Origin: Thiofilum sp.
GTDB lineage: Bacteria > Pseudomonadota > Gammaproteobacteria > Thiotrichales > Thiotrichaceae
Direction of reading: 5' to 3'
Length of the DNA: 64,000 nucleotides
Assembly: GCF_016711335.1 (NCBI RefSeq)
Contig: NZ_JADJTF010000001.1
Span: forward strand, 1,860,001-1,924,000
Shown here: positions 19,979-28,018 of the stretch, piece after piece
Numbering within the stretch: the first letter of the stretch is position 1
Layout: each line of letters opens with the position of its first letter
Translations under genes and position numbers: made by a program
Notes under the pieces: model-generated
The model's database searches: none
The model's input: only the letters and a program-made list of their open reading frames with translations
Told to the model about the DNA's origin: nothing

Positions 19979-20075
19979 GGTGTCTCCAATCACTCATTAA
20001 GGGATGTTAGTTAGTGGGGGATTTTAGCATACTAGCAAAGTAGTACCTCAATTGATTCGGAAGGTGATAAGAGGT

Positions 20076-20843
20076 TTAAGTCATTAACCCCTGCACCCCA
20101 TCCCAAAGCAATTTCAATCCAGTCATAAAAAGCAAGATATAAGCCACCCGATAAAATAAAGCATCAGATACCCGATGGTGTAAGGCAAAGCCCAATTTCA
20201 TTCCTATAAAGGCTAAAGGTAATAGCACAATAGAGGTCAGAAGATTGGTGGTGCTAAACTGCCCCATCCATGTGTAAGGAATTAGCTTGATATAATTAAC
20301 GAGAGTAAAAAATAAAATCGTGGTGGCTTGATACTCCGTGCGTGGTAATTTTAAAGGTAATAAGTACACACTCACCGGAGGGCCGCCCGCATGCGCAATA
20401 AAGCTAGTAAACCCCGCCAGCGTGCCCCAAAAGCGCCCTTGCACCACGCTGGTCTTAGCGGCTTCAATATGCGGGAGTAAATAAGGCTTAAGCCAGTGAT
20501 ATAAAGCAAATCCTACCGCAATCATACCGACCAATAGTTTTACATCACTAGAACGTAAATATTGCGCGGTTAATGCACCTATAATAATCCCCACTATAGC
20601 AGCCGGAACTAAGATTTTTAGTTGCTCTACATTCCATTTTTGCCAATAAGCTTTTAAGCCCATTAAATCCATGGAGCACAAAATGGGTAACATAATGGCA
20701 GCAGCGACGACGGGATCGATGGCTAGTGCCATGAGTGGAACAGAAACCACACCTAACCCGCCCCCAAAGCCTCCTTTAGATATACCCGCAATTAAAATGG
20801 CAGGAATAGCTAAAAGATAAAATAAAGGTTCGTTAATTAACAT
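20076..20843 (-). CDS. TauE/SafE family sulfite/sulfonate exporter-like membrane protein
   Basis: 255 residues from the ATG at 20843, which sits one base after the TAG of the upstream response-regulator gene and so is probably translated by coupling; a GTG at 20882 is possible but lies within that gene. Eight or so hydrophobic segments and the family hallmark near the N-terminus, AGISKGGFGGGLGVVSVPLMAL, identify TauE/SafE (formerly DUF81). A second copy of the motif region, FTSFIAHAGGPPVSVYLLPLKL, follows in the second half. Family members export sulfite, sulfoacetate or related organosulfur anions; this one's substrate is not known. Position at the end of a chemosensory operon may be incidental. 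Confidence 0.85.
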   Translation of the reverse strand: MLINEPLFYLLAIPAILIAGISKGGFGGGLGVVSVPLMALAIDPVVAAAIMLPILCSMDLMGLKAYWQKWNVEQLKILVPAAIVGIIIGALTAQYLRSSDVKLLVGMIAVGFALYHWLKPYLLPHIEAAKTSVVQGRFWGTLAGFTSFIAHAGGPPVSVYLLPLKLPRTEYQATTILFFTLVNYIKLIPYTWMGQFSTTNLLTSIVLLPLAFIGMKLGFALHHRVSDALFYRVAYILLFMTGLKLLWDGVQGLMT

Positions 20844-20844
20844 C

Positions 20845-21798
20845 CTAAGAAAACTCAGCAATCCAACGCGCAATCCGACCAATCGTTTGTTGTAAACGTT
20901 CGGGATTAACTGGTTTAGTTAAATAAGTGGTCGCTCCGGCTAAAATGCCTTTGACTTCATCTAAGGGCGTGTCTTTACCGCTTAACATGACAATGGGTGT
21001 TTTACGGGTTGCTGGGCGCTGGCGGATTTGTTTACAGACTTCATAGCCATCCATGCCGGGCATAATAATATCAAGGAAAATCATGTGATAGTTTTTTTGC
21101 TCCAAGAGCGCTAAACCCTGTTCACCGGTTTCTGCCTGTTCACAAGCAATATTCATATTGCGTAGCTCAATAGCGAGCTGAGTGCGAATCGCCAAACTAT
21201 CATCAATAATTAAGGCAAGAGGGGCATTAGTTTTACTAGGCGCTGTTGGTGCTACAGGTGGTGGTAATGCAGGTGGGCTGTCAGATGCTTTGTCAGACGG
21301 GATGGTCGGATTAGGGCTAACAATTTCTGCTGAGCTAGGGGGGCGAATAGGTTCAATGCTGGGTGCAGGAGCTATCGTCTCAGGCTTCGGTAATACAGTG
21401 TCGGGCTTTTTATCGGGGGCATTAAGAGTAGCAGACGCAGGTGAGGTGGGTGGTGGATTAGTGGTGACAGGTGCTGGGGAGGCAATAGGTGCTTTAAGAC
21501 GCAAAGCAGCCTCATCAATAATACGCATCACTCTAGTGACCAATAATGGCGGAGCTAGCAATAACTCATGGGGTGCTAGCACTTGATGGTGAATGCGAAT
21601 AATCGGAATCGGATTTTGAGTACGTACCGGAGTATCACCCGTAACGACTAAAATATGAGATTCGGCAGGGTTAGCGTGTAGTACATAGGGTTTACCTTGT
21701 GCACTACTAAAATTAATCACACGGGTAATAACAGCGGCATCCTTCTCCGCTAATTCATGCAAATAAATGCGCAAAACATTGTCCGGTTGCTCGCTCAT
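20845..21798 (-). CDS. Response regulator with unknown N-terminal domain, proline-rich linker and C-terminal receiver
   Basis: 317 residues. The first 100 or so form a compact domain I do not recognise. A linker of about 90 residues rich in P, A and S follows. The last 120 residues are a receiver: LALIIDDSLAIRTQL, phosphoacceptor Asp in MIFLDIIMPGMDGYEV, Thr/Ser in PIVMLSGKD and Lys in YLTKPVNPE. ATG at 21798 has GGAG eight bases upstream. It lies 54 bases after the CheA-like gene and is the last signalling gene of the operon, so it is a likely phosphorylation target of that kinase (inference). Confidence 0.82.
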   Translation of the reverse strand: MSEQPDNVLRIYLHELAEKDAAVITRVINFSSAQGKPYVLHANPAESHILVVTGDTPVRTQNPIPIIRIHHQVLAPHELLLAPPLLVTRVMRIIDEAALRLKAPIASPAPVTTNPPPTSPASATLNAPDKKPDTVLPKPETIAPAPSIEPIRPPSSAEIVSPNPTIPSDKASDSPPALPPPVAPTAPSKTNAPLALIIDDSLAIRTQLAIELRNMNIACEQAETGEQGLALLEQKNYHMIFLDIIMPGMDGYEVCKQIRQRPATRKTPIVMLSGKDTPLDEVKGILAGATTYLTKPVNPERLQQTIGRIARWIAEFS

Positions 21799-21852
21799 CG
21801 TAATAGCTCCGTGGCAAGTTGAGAGTACTAATGCAACTTACTAAATCAGTAC

Positions 21853-24759
21853 TCAGGCTAAAAGTGCATCCAGTTGAGACCGTAAAGTAGTAGGATCAAC
21901 AGGTTTAGTTAAATAGGCATTCACACCTGCTTCAATGGCCATTTGGCGATGTTTCTGTGTACTGCGTGAGGTTAGCATAATCACAGGCAAGGCTTGTTTT
22001 TCTGGCCAAACGCGTAAAGCATGGGTTAGCTCTAAGCCATTCATATTCGGCATTTCTAAATCTGTTAAGACTAAATCTACAGGCTCCTGACGCAATATTT
22101 CTAAACCATTGTAACCATCGCGTGCGGTTAGAACGTGATAGCCTAAAGGTTCCAAGATTTGCGTCATAGCTTTGCGGTTACTCAGCGAATCGTCGACCAC
22201 TAAAAGCGTGGTGTGTTGACGCGCTGTCGTAGGGGTTAGGGTAGAGCGAGTTCGTTGATAACGCCGTTGGGGTAAAAAATCCACCGTCAATAAGCGTTGT
22301 AAATCCAATACGGGTACTAAGTGACCGTTAGATAAAATACTCGCTCCATACACAAAGCGGCTTAAGTTATACCAAGGTGATAAACTTTTCACCACTATAT
22401 CTTGCACAGTTGCCATCTCATCCGCACAAATTAATAGTTTTTCATCTCCTGTATCGATGAGTAAAAAGGATTGGTTGGTTCCCACTTGATAAAAGTTATG
22501 GCTAGTCCACTCCAGTAAAGTAGCTAAGGTATAGATAGGTAATAAAGCCCCTTCATAGTCTGCCATCCACTGCCCATTTTGCTCAGATTGAGCACGGCTC
22601 TCAATTTGCACCACTTGAGTAATAGTGTCAGCAGGGATAGCAACCCAATGTTCACCAGCACGCGCTACTAAGGCTTGCGTGGTGACGAGGGTAAGCGGGA
22701 TTTCAATCCGAATACTCATACCTTGGTTAGGTTGGGAATCAAGGCGAAGTTGTCCACGTAATTGAGTGACGGTGTGATGTACCACATCCATTCCCACCCC
22801 GCGCCCTGAGGTTTCGCTTACCGTAGTACGAGTGCTAAAGCCGGGTAACAAAATGAGTTGCATCGTAGCCTGTTCGCTAAGGATTTGTTCGGGACTAATC
22901 AAACCTTGTTCTTCAGCGCGAGCGCGAATAGCCTCCAAATGGAGTCCAGCACCATCATCTGTTAAGGTAATCCGAATATGACCTTGATGGCGGGTAAAGC
23001 GTAATTCTAATAATCCCTCAGCGGCTTTGCCTTGTGCACTACGCTGTTCAGGCGTTTCAATCCCATGATCAATCGCATTACGTACCATGTGCAATAAGGG
23101 GGCTTGTAACGCTTGTAGCACATCGGTATCAAGCTGCAATTCAGTGCCTACTACAGCAATCCGTGCTTTTTTTCCGGTACTACGGCAGGTTTCACGTACC
23201 GCGCGTTCTAAGCGATTAACTAAGCTTTTCACAGAAACCAGTCGTGTACCCAACAATTTACTACTGAGTTCATGTTGCCAATGTTTTTGGCGTTGAATTT
23301 GTTCGTGCATCTCGCGTGTAGTTTGGCGCAATTGCCGATTCAATTCGCGGGTATCTAATAGGGATTCAGCGAGTAAGCTATAGGTACTATATAGGGCGTG
23401 ATAGTGCTCTAATACGAGTTCATCCGTTTCGGCGGGATTAGTAGCGAGTTGATTGGTATGCGCTTGATTCTCAATAGAGTCCTCTAACTCATCAAACAAG
23501 CGTTGAATACGTTGATCGTGTTGGGTGGTTTGTTTGAGCTGTCCTTCAGCCGCCTGTATTTGCGCTTGTAGGCGGGTATTACAGGTAATGGTTTCACCTG
23601 CTAAATTTAATAAGGATTGCAGTACCTCTACCGGAACATTGATATGGGTTGAGGAATTAGCAGGAGTGGTGTCGGCACTCGCCCCACTATAATCGCCCAC
23701 GGTAATAAAATCGGGTAATAAGGGTAGCGGTTGAGTATCGGCATCCTCAATCACAGGCGTGGGAGTAGAGCCTTGCACTGGAAGCGGTGTAGTGGGTGCT
23801 GAAGTGGTTTTAATACGTTCAATCCACTCGCCCAATAAGGTCACCAAATGCTCATGCTGTTCAGGCATAGCACCTTGGGAGGTCAGGTTATCAAATAGAT
23901 TAGCTAAATGATCCGCCGCCGCACTTAGGATTTCTTCCAGCCCATGCGGTAGCCACGGATTAATAGCAAGGTCTAATAAGTCTTCTAAGCGATGCGTAAA
24001 CTGCACCAAGGGTTGAATCCCTAATACAGCACTAGAACCTTTGATAGTGTGGGCTAAACGTGCGGCATGACGCTTTTGTTCAGGATCTGCTTGTTGTTTA
24101 GCAATACGTTGAATGAGGTCACAAGCTTGCTCAACTTGATGCGGAGTCTCTTGCAGATAAGCTTGTAATAATTCAGGGTGAGTATCGCTCGACCAGCGCA
24201 GTGGATTATTAGGATCAGCAAGCGAGGCGCGAGGTGGTGCTAGAGTACTGACGACAGTAGGCGCAGCAATTGAAGGTTGCGGTAGTTCTGGAAAAGTAGG
24301 AAGCGCTAGCGCTGGGCTTACAGGTTGCCCTAGTTGACGCAATGCAATTAAAAACTCTTCAATCAAGCTATTCGGTAAGGGTTCAGGCCAAGCCTCATGG
24401 GTGAGCGCTTGGTGGAGCGCAGGCAAGTACTCATCAGCCGCTGCTTCACGCAAACTGATTGAGCCGAGTTCTAACCATTCGGTGAGTAGACCTGCTTGCA
24501 ATAACTCTACTCCGGCTTCTGGGAGTGCTTCGCGGTATTGATCCAGCAAAGTATCAATATAAGTCGCTAAAGAACCTAAGGCAGGTAGGTTGTATAAACT
24601 CGCTGCCATGATCAGGTGCTGATATTCAGCTTGAATATCAGCCACTAATAAACTCGCTGCCGCACTATTAGTGAAAGCCTCAGGTACACGCTCTTGATAC
24701 AGAGAAAGTTGCATGGCTACTTCCTCTAATTCTCCTGCAAACGCTTGTAAATCATCCAT
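21853..24759 (-). CDS. CheA-like hybrid chemosensory kinase (Hpt-HATPase-CheW-REC), ChpA/PilL type
   Basis: 968 residues from the ATG at 24759, placed four bases after the stop of the MCP gene with GGAAG upstream; an earlier in-frame start at 24786 overlaps that gene. Parts: N-terminal helical region; an Hpt domain with RLAHTIKGSSAVLG (His about 240); a proline-rich linker; dimerisation helices; a CheA-type ATPase with HMVRNAIDHGIE, DDGAGL and TSGRGVGMDVV; a CheW-like domain; and a C-terminal receiver with LVVDDSLSNRK, Asp in LVLTDLEMPN and Lys in YLTKPVDP. Only one clear Hpt is visible, compared with the many in Pseudomonas ChpA. Pathway: autophosphorylation controlled by the MCP and CheW, then transfer to the receiver proteins of the operon. 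Control of type IV pili is the usual role for this layout, but no pilus gene is in the window. Confidence 0.9.
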   Translation of the reverse strand: MDDLQAFAGELEEVAMQLSLYQERVPEAFTNSAAASLLVADIQAEYQHLIMAASLYNLPALGSLATYIDTLLDQYREALPEAGVELLQAGLLTEWLELGSISLREAAADEYLPALHQALTHEAWPEPLPNSLIEEFLIALRQLGQPVSPALALPTFPELPQPSIAAPTVVSTLAPPRASLADPNNPLRWSSDTHPELLQAYLQETPHQVEQACDLIQRIAKQQADPEQKRHAARLAHTIKGSSAVLGIQPLVQFTHRLEDLLDLAINPWLPHGLEEILSAAADHLANLFDNLTSQGAMPEQHEHLVTLLGEWIERIKTTSAPTTPLPVQGSTPTPVIEDADTQPLPLLPDFITVGDYSGASADTTPANSSTHINVPVEVLQSLLNLAGETITCNTRLQAQIQAAEGQLKQTTQHDQRIQRLFDELEDSIENQAHTNQLATNPAETDELVLEHYHALYSTYSLLAESLLDTRELNRQLRQTTREMHEQIQRQKHWQHELSSKLLGTRLVSVKSLVNRLERAVRETCRSTGKKARIAVVGTELQLDTDVLQALQAPLLHMVRNAIDHGIETPEQRSAQGKAAEGLLELRFTRHQGHIRITLTDDGAGLHLEAIRARAEEQGLISPEQILSEQATMQLILLPGFSTRTTVSETSGRGVGMDVVHHTVTQLRGQLRLDSQPNQGMSIRIEIPLTLVTTQALVARAGEHWVAIPADTITQVVQIESRAQSEQNGQWMADYEGALLPIYTLATLLEWTSHNFYQVGTNQSFLLIDTGDEKLLICADEMATVQDIVVKSLSPWYNLSRFVYGASILSNGHLVPVLDLQRLLTVDFLPQRRYQRTRSTLTPTTARQHTTLLVVDDSLSNRKAMTQILEPLGYHVLTARDGYNGLEILRQEPVDLVLTDLEMPNMNGLELTHALRVWPEKQALPVIMLTSRSTQKHRQMAIEAGVNAYLTKPVDPTTLRSQLDALLA

Positions 24760-24763
24760 CACA

Positions 24764-26605
24764 TTACGCTTCCAATTTGAATACATTGACCGAAGACACT
24801 AGACGGCGACTGTAATCCGTCATGGTTTTAGTGAGGTTCGTTAATGAACTCAATTCACGACCTGTGGTTTGAGTGGCTTCCAAAATACGTTGGGCACGCA
24901 CTTGAATAGCGCGGCTTAACGCGACTTGATCCGCCGATGAGGTGGCGATTTGCTCGACTGAGTTAATCAGCTCATTAGTCGCATCCAAGGCAAGTCGCAT
25001 TTGTGTTGCAGTTTCTTCGGCAAGATCAGAGCCTGTAATCACCTGCTCAATGGCTTTTTCCATGGTAGAAATCGTAGTGTTAGCCTCTTGTTGAATATTG
25101 TGCACCAGTGTTGAAATTTGCTCAGTGGAGTCGCGTGAGTTTTCCGCAAGGCGTTGAATCTCCTCCGCGATCAGTGAGAAGCCGCGTCCTGCTTCGCCTG
25201 CTGCGGTAGCTTGCATACTAGCATTCAAAGCCAGCACAGTGGTACGTTCTGCGATATTATCGATAATGTTGATAATATTAGAGATTTCTTGCGAGCGCTC
25301 CCCTAAGCGCTTGAGGCGTTTGCTAGTCTCTTTTACACCCTCACGGATGGTTTGCATATTGTCTAAGGTGCGCGTTACCGTTTCCTGCGTTTTGGTAGTG
25401 GCGTCGCTAGTAGTAGCTGCTACTTGGTTAGCACGTTGGGCAGAGTCTGCAATAGTATTGAAACGTTGTAATACCTCATTGAGCTGTTGTTGCGTCTCTT
25501 GCGCTTCGGTTTGTTCGAGCTGAGCGAGTTGGTTAACGGATTGGGCGTGTTGGTTAACATTTAAGGAGGTGTTTTCTACCGCGAGAGCAATTTGGCGCAC
25601 TTGTTTTAATACGTCAGTGGTATCTTCCGCGAGCTGATTAATCGCATCAGCTAGAGGGCCGGTGGCATCCTCAGTGACCTTGGCACGTACCGTTAAATTA
25701 CGATCACTGAGGTCTGATACGGCTTGCAATAAACCAAAGACAGATTCATTAAGGTGTTTATGATCACGGTCAATTCTTGCCTGAGTGGTAAGACGTTCAT
25801 CCATCATACGGTCAAAATTACTGCCAAGCTCGGCTAATTCATCTCGACCCGGTAATTCTACCCGTGCGGATAAATTACCCGATTCGACTTCACGAATCGT
25901 ATTAATTAAACGTTTAATCGATAACGAAATCGAGCGGTAAATCCAATAGCCTAATAAAATAGTTAGAATTAAAGCACCTAAAATAGCAAAGCCTGCTTGT
26001 TTAACTAACTGAGAGGATTGTTGCAAACCTTGAGCCAGATCTAGACGAGTATTGTTTAAGTTAGAATCTACAGCGGTGATTAAATCACGAATAATCGGGG
26101 AGGATTTTTTCGTTATATCATCCCGTACAAAGCGCTCTAGTTCGGTACGGTCATTTTTATCTATCAGGGTAAGGGTGGAGTTAAATAATTCTTGTAAACT
26201 TTTCATTGCCTCAAGCGTGGATTTATCTTGTAGGGTAAGGCGGCGTTGGGTGTTTTGATTATTTTGATTGATTTGAAAGAGGGGTAAGAGTTCTAAACTT
26301 AAGCGCTTTTCAGCCGTTTTTAAACGCTCTTTGGCGGTATAGTTTGAAATAGTATCCGCATTTAACTCATACATAGTAAGACGATAATCACGATTAAATA
26401 ACAGCAAAGCATCTTGGCTGGCATACAGCGTATTAATACGTGTGCCGATACTGGTAAAAGCTAAGTAGTTAGTGTTTAAGGCTAATAATCCTGCTGCCCC
26501 CAATAGAGTTAAAACTAATAATGAGATACTGAGTAAGAGGTAAATACGTCGTGCTACGGTGAGGTTTGCGAGAATACTGTATTTAGTTGTTTTATCCCTT
26601 GCCAT
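24764..26605 (-). CDS. Methyl-accepting chemotaxis protein, PilJ-like
   Basis: 613 residues from the ATG at 26605, with CAGGA about eight bases upstream; an in-frame start at 26644 is less likely. Membrane segment near residues 18-42, a helical periplasmic sensor of about 150 residues, a second membrane segment around 205-228, a HAMP domain (RSISLSIKRLINTIREVESGNLSARVELPGRDELAELG), and a long coiled-coil signalling domain with the conserved hairpin tip IAERTTVLALNASMQATAAGEAGRGFSLIAEEIQ (shown in parts). The tip sequence is of the PilJ/McpA kind. No C-terminal NWETF-like methyltransferase tether is seen, and no CheR/CheB genes are nearby. It lies between the CheW and CheA genes. Confidence 0.9.
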   Translation of the reverse strand: MARDKTTKYSILANLTVARRIYLLLSISLLVLTLLGAAGLLALNTNYLAFTSIGTRINTLYASQDALLLFNRDYRLTMYELNADTISNYTAKERLKTAEKRLSLELLPLFQINQNNQNTQRRLTLQDKSTLEAMKSLQELFNSTLTLIDKNDRTELERFVRDDITKKSSPIIRDLITAVDSNLNNTRLDLAQGLQQSSQLVKQAGFAILGALILTILLGYWIYRSISLSIKRLINTIREVESGNLSARVELPGRDELAELGSNFDRMMDERLTTQARIDRDHKHLNESVFGLLQAVSDLSDRNLTVRAKVTEDATGPLADAINQLAEDTTDVLKQVRQIALAVENTSLNVNQHAQSVNQLAQLEQTEAQETQQQLNEVLQRFNTIADSAQRANQVAATTSDATTKTQETVTRTLDNMQTIREGVKETSKRLKRLGERSQEISNIINIIDNIAERTTVLALNASMQATAAGEAGRGFSLIAEEIQRLAENSRDSTEQISTLVHNIQQEANTTISTMEKAIEQVITGSDLAEETATQMRLALDATNELINSVEQIATSSADQVALSRAIQVRAQRILEATQTTGRELSSLTNLTKTMTDYSRRLVSSVNVFKLEA

Positions 26606-26648
26606 AATAAAATCCTGCTTAAGTACTAGCGTGGTTACTATCAATAGG

Positions 26649-27122
26649 TTATAGGTGTGTGGCCTGCATAAGTCGTTGAATTAGCGTCTGATGATCAGCT
26701 AATAATAATGTTTTATCGTTGTAATGGATGACCCCATGAATCCAACTAGGCAGTGGTGCATCATGGGTGCTGGGAGTGGGACTATTGTCAAATTTTAGTG
26801 CCTTGGGGTAGCTATCGCAGGTGATTACAATAGCTGAACTGTGTGCCGGTTTAAGCCACAGTAGCTTGGGGTTTTGGAGAGTGCTGGTTTGACCATAGAG
26901 AATATAGTGCATATCGACGAGGGGATAAAAATCCCCTCGTACTGCCACTAAACCTTTACACCAATTAGGAGGAAAGGGTAAAGGTGAGTGGCTAACTTGC
27001 ATCAATACTTCAGCCAATGTGTCAGGTTCTAGTAATAAAGCATGTGTACCCACTTGATAGTAAAATTGGGTCAGCGGTGTTGTTGAGCTAACTACGTTAG
27101 CTGAGGCGGTTTCAACACTCAT
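26649..27122 (-). CDS. CheW-like adaptor, PilI type
   Basis: 157 residues. The ATG at 27122 is preceded by an excellent Shine-Dalgarno sequence AGGAGGAGG, so I prefer it over the longer frame opening at 27200. The fold signature of CheW is present: YQVGTHALLLEPDTLAEVL, then WCKGLVAVRGDFYPLVDMHYIL. It couples the MCP to the CheA-like kinase. Gene order (receiver, CheW, MCP, CheA) follows the pilG/pilI/pilJ/chpA plan. Confidence 0.85.
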   Translation of the reverse strand: MSVETASANVVSSTTPLTQFYYQVGTHALLLEPDTLAEVLMQVSHSPLPFPPNWCKGLVAVRGDFYPLVDMHYILYGQTSTLQNPKLLWLKPAHSSAIVITCDSYPKALKFDNSPTPSTHDAPLPSWIHGVIHYNDKTLLLADHQTLIQRLMQATHL

Positions 27123-27177
27123 AATCCTCCTCCTAGAGAGGCTATTAGCTTGATGGGGTAGCGGGTTGAAGTATGTA

Positions 27178-27570
27178 TCAAGACTGCGCCAAGTTTGCAA
27201 TGCCGTTTAATATATCGCTTTCTTCATAGGGTTTAGTGATATAACCACTAGCTCCTTGTTTTTGCGCCCATAATTTATCTACGGGGTTGTTTTTACCAGA
27301 CACCATCAATACGGGTATGTGCTGGGTGTCAGCATTACGCTTAATAGCGCGACAGGCTTGGTAGCCATCCCCGTTATCCATAATAATGTCGAGCATGATT
27401 AAATCGGGATGATGCTCGATGGCGGCAAGTTTTGCTTCCTCGCCCGACTGGACTTCGAGTACTGTATAGCCAGCACGCTCTAAAATCTGCCGTAATTTAA
27501 CACGTTCGGTTTGTGAGTCATCGGCGATTAATATGGTGCTAATGGTACTCACTTTGGTGGTTTCACTCAT
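27178..27570 (-). CDS. Single-domain CheY-like response regulator (PilG/PilH-like)
   Basis: 130 residues, a lone receiver: ILIADDSQTERVKLR, phosphoacceptor Asp in LIMLDIIMDNGDGYQ, Ser in VLMVSGKNN and Lys in YITKPYEES. ATG at 27570 has GGGAG eight bases upstream; the GTG just before it is less likely. It heads the chemosensory operon that runs down to about 20.1 kb, and is the presumed short diffusible output of the CheA-like kinase. Confidence 0.88.
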   Translation of the reverse strand: MSETTKVSTISTILIADDSQTERVKLRQILERAGYTVLEVQSGEEAKLAAIEHHPDLIMLDIIMDNGDGYQACRAIKRNADTQHIPVLMVSGKNNPVDKLWAQKQGASGYITKPYEESDILNGIANLAQS

Positions 27571-27834
27571 CACTTCGACTCCCTGATTTGCAGCTTTTTG
27601 CGGTTAGCTTATAAGTGCTAATCCTCGCACCTGATTAGCCGTATAGCGGCATATTCCTTACCTAAGTTGCTAATAGTACAACTACGATACACATTCCTTA
27701 TGTCAGGGCATGTTGTTGTTTATTAATACTGGGCTAGAATGCACTAATTTGCCAAAAAATTTTAGCTCTAAGGGCAATAATTTAACTTCTAAGGCGCTTG
27801 ACAGTAGTAAATTGAACGAATGTTGGAATAAACC
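27571..27834. other. Intergenic region upstream of the divergent chemosensory operon and ffs
   Basis: No open reading frame of substance. It should hold the promoter for the minus-strand chemosensory operon. A TTGACA hexamer lies at 27798-27803, but no good -10 follows at the right distance, so I do not call it a promoter. Confidence 0.5.
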
Positions 27835-27863
27835 TTGAGGCTACTTATAAATTTAGTCATAAT
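27835..27863 (+). promoter_or_regulatory. Candidate sigma-70 promoter of ffs
   Basis: TTGAGG (27835-27840), a 17-base spacer and CATAAT (27858-27863) put a start point near 27870, just ahead of the folded SRP RNA. Spacing is ideal and both boxes keep four or five consensus bases. Confidence 0.55.
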
Positions 27864-27879
27864 CACGCCCTCATCGATG

Positions 27880-27990
27880 GAGACTCATATCGGTTCTCTC
27901 GCAATGGTAGGTTGTGAACCCCGTCAGGTCCGGAAGGAAGCAGCGGTAGCAGCTGATTCATGTGCCGAGATGCGGCTGGTATGAGTCGCC
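27880..27990 (+). ncRNA. ffs: Small signal recognition particle RNA (4.5S RNA)
   Basis: The universally conserved SRP domain IV core is present: GTCAGGTCCGGAAGGAAGCAGC begins at 27923 (shown here only as a landmark; the key parts are GUCAGGUCC and GGAAGGAAGCAG). Downstream GTGCCGAGATGCGGCTGGT pairs back as in Escherichia coli 4.5S RNA. The ends pair as GACTCAT (27882-27888) with ATGAGTC (27981-27987), giving a hairpin of about 110 bases. It binds Ffh for co-translational membrane targeting. dnaX starts about 30 bases after it, the usual neighbour in gammaproteobacteria. Exact ends are estimated from pairing. Confidence 0.93.
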
Positions 27991-28018
27991 ACCCCTCTAC
28001 CTTCCAGCTACCTAAGTC

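Noticed and set aside
27798..27826. TTGACA as the -35 box of ffs
   Set aside because: No acceptable -10 at 16-18 bases; the pair at 27835-27863 fits better with the SRP RNA start.
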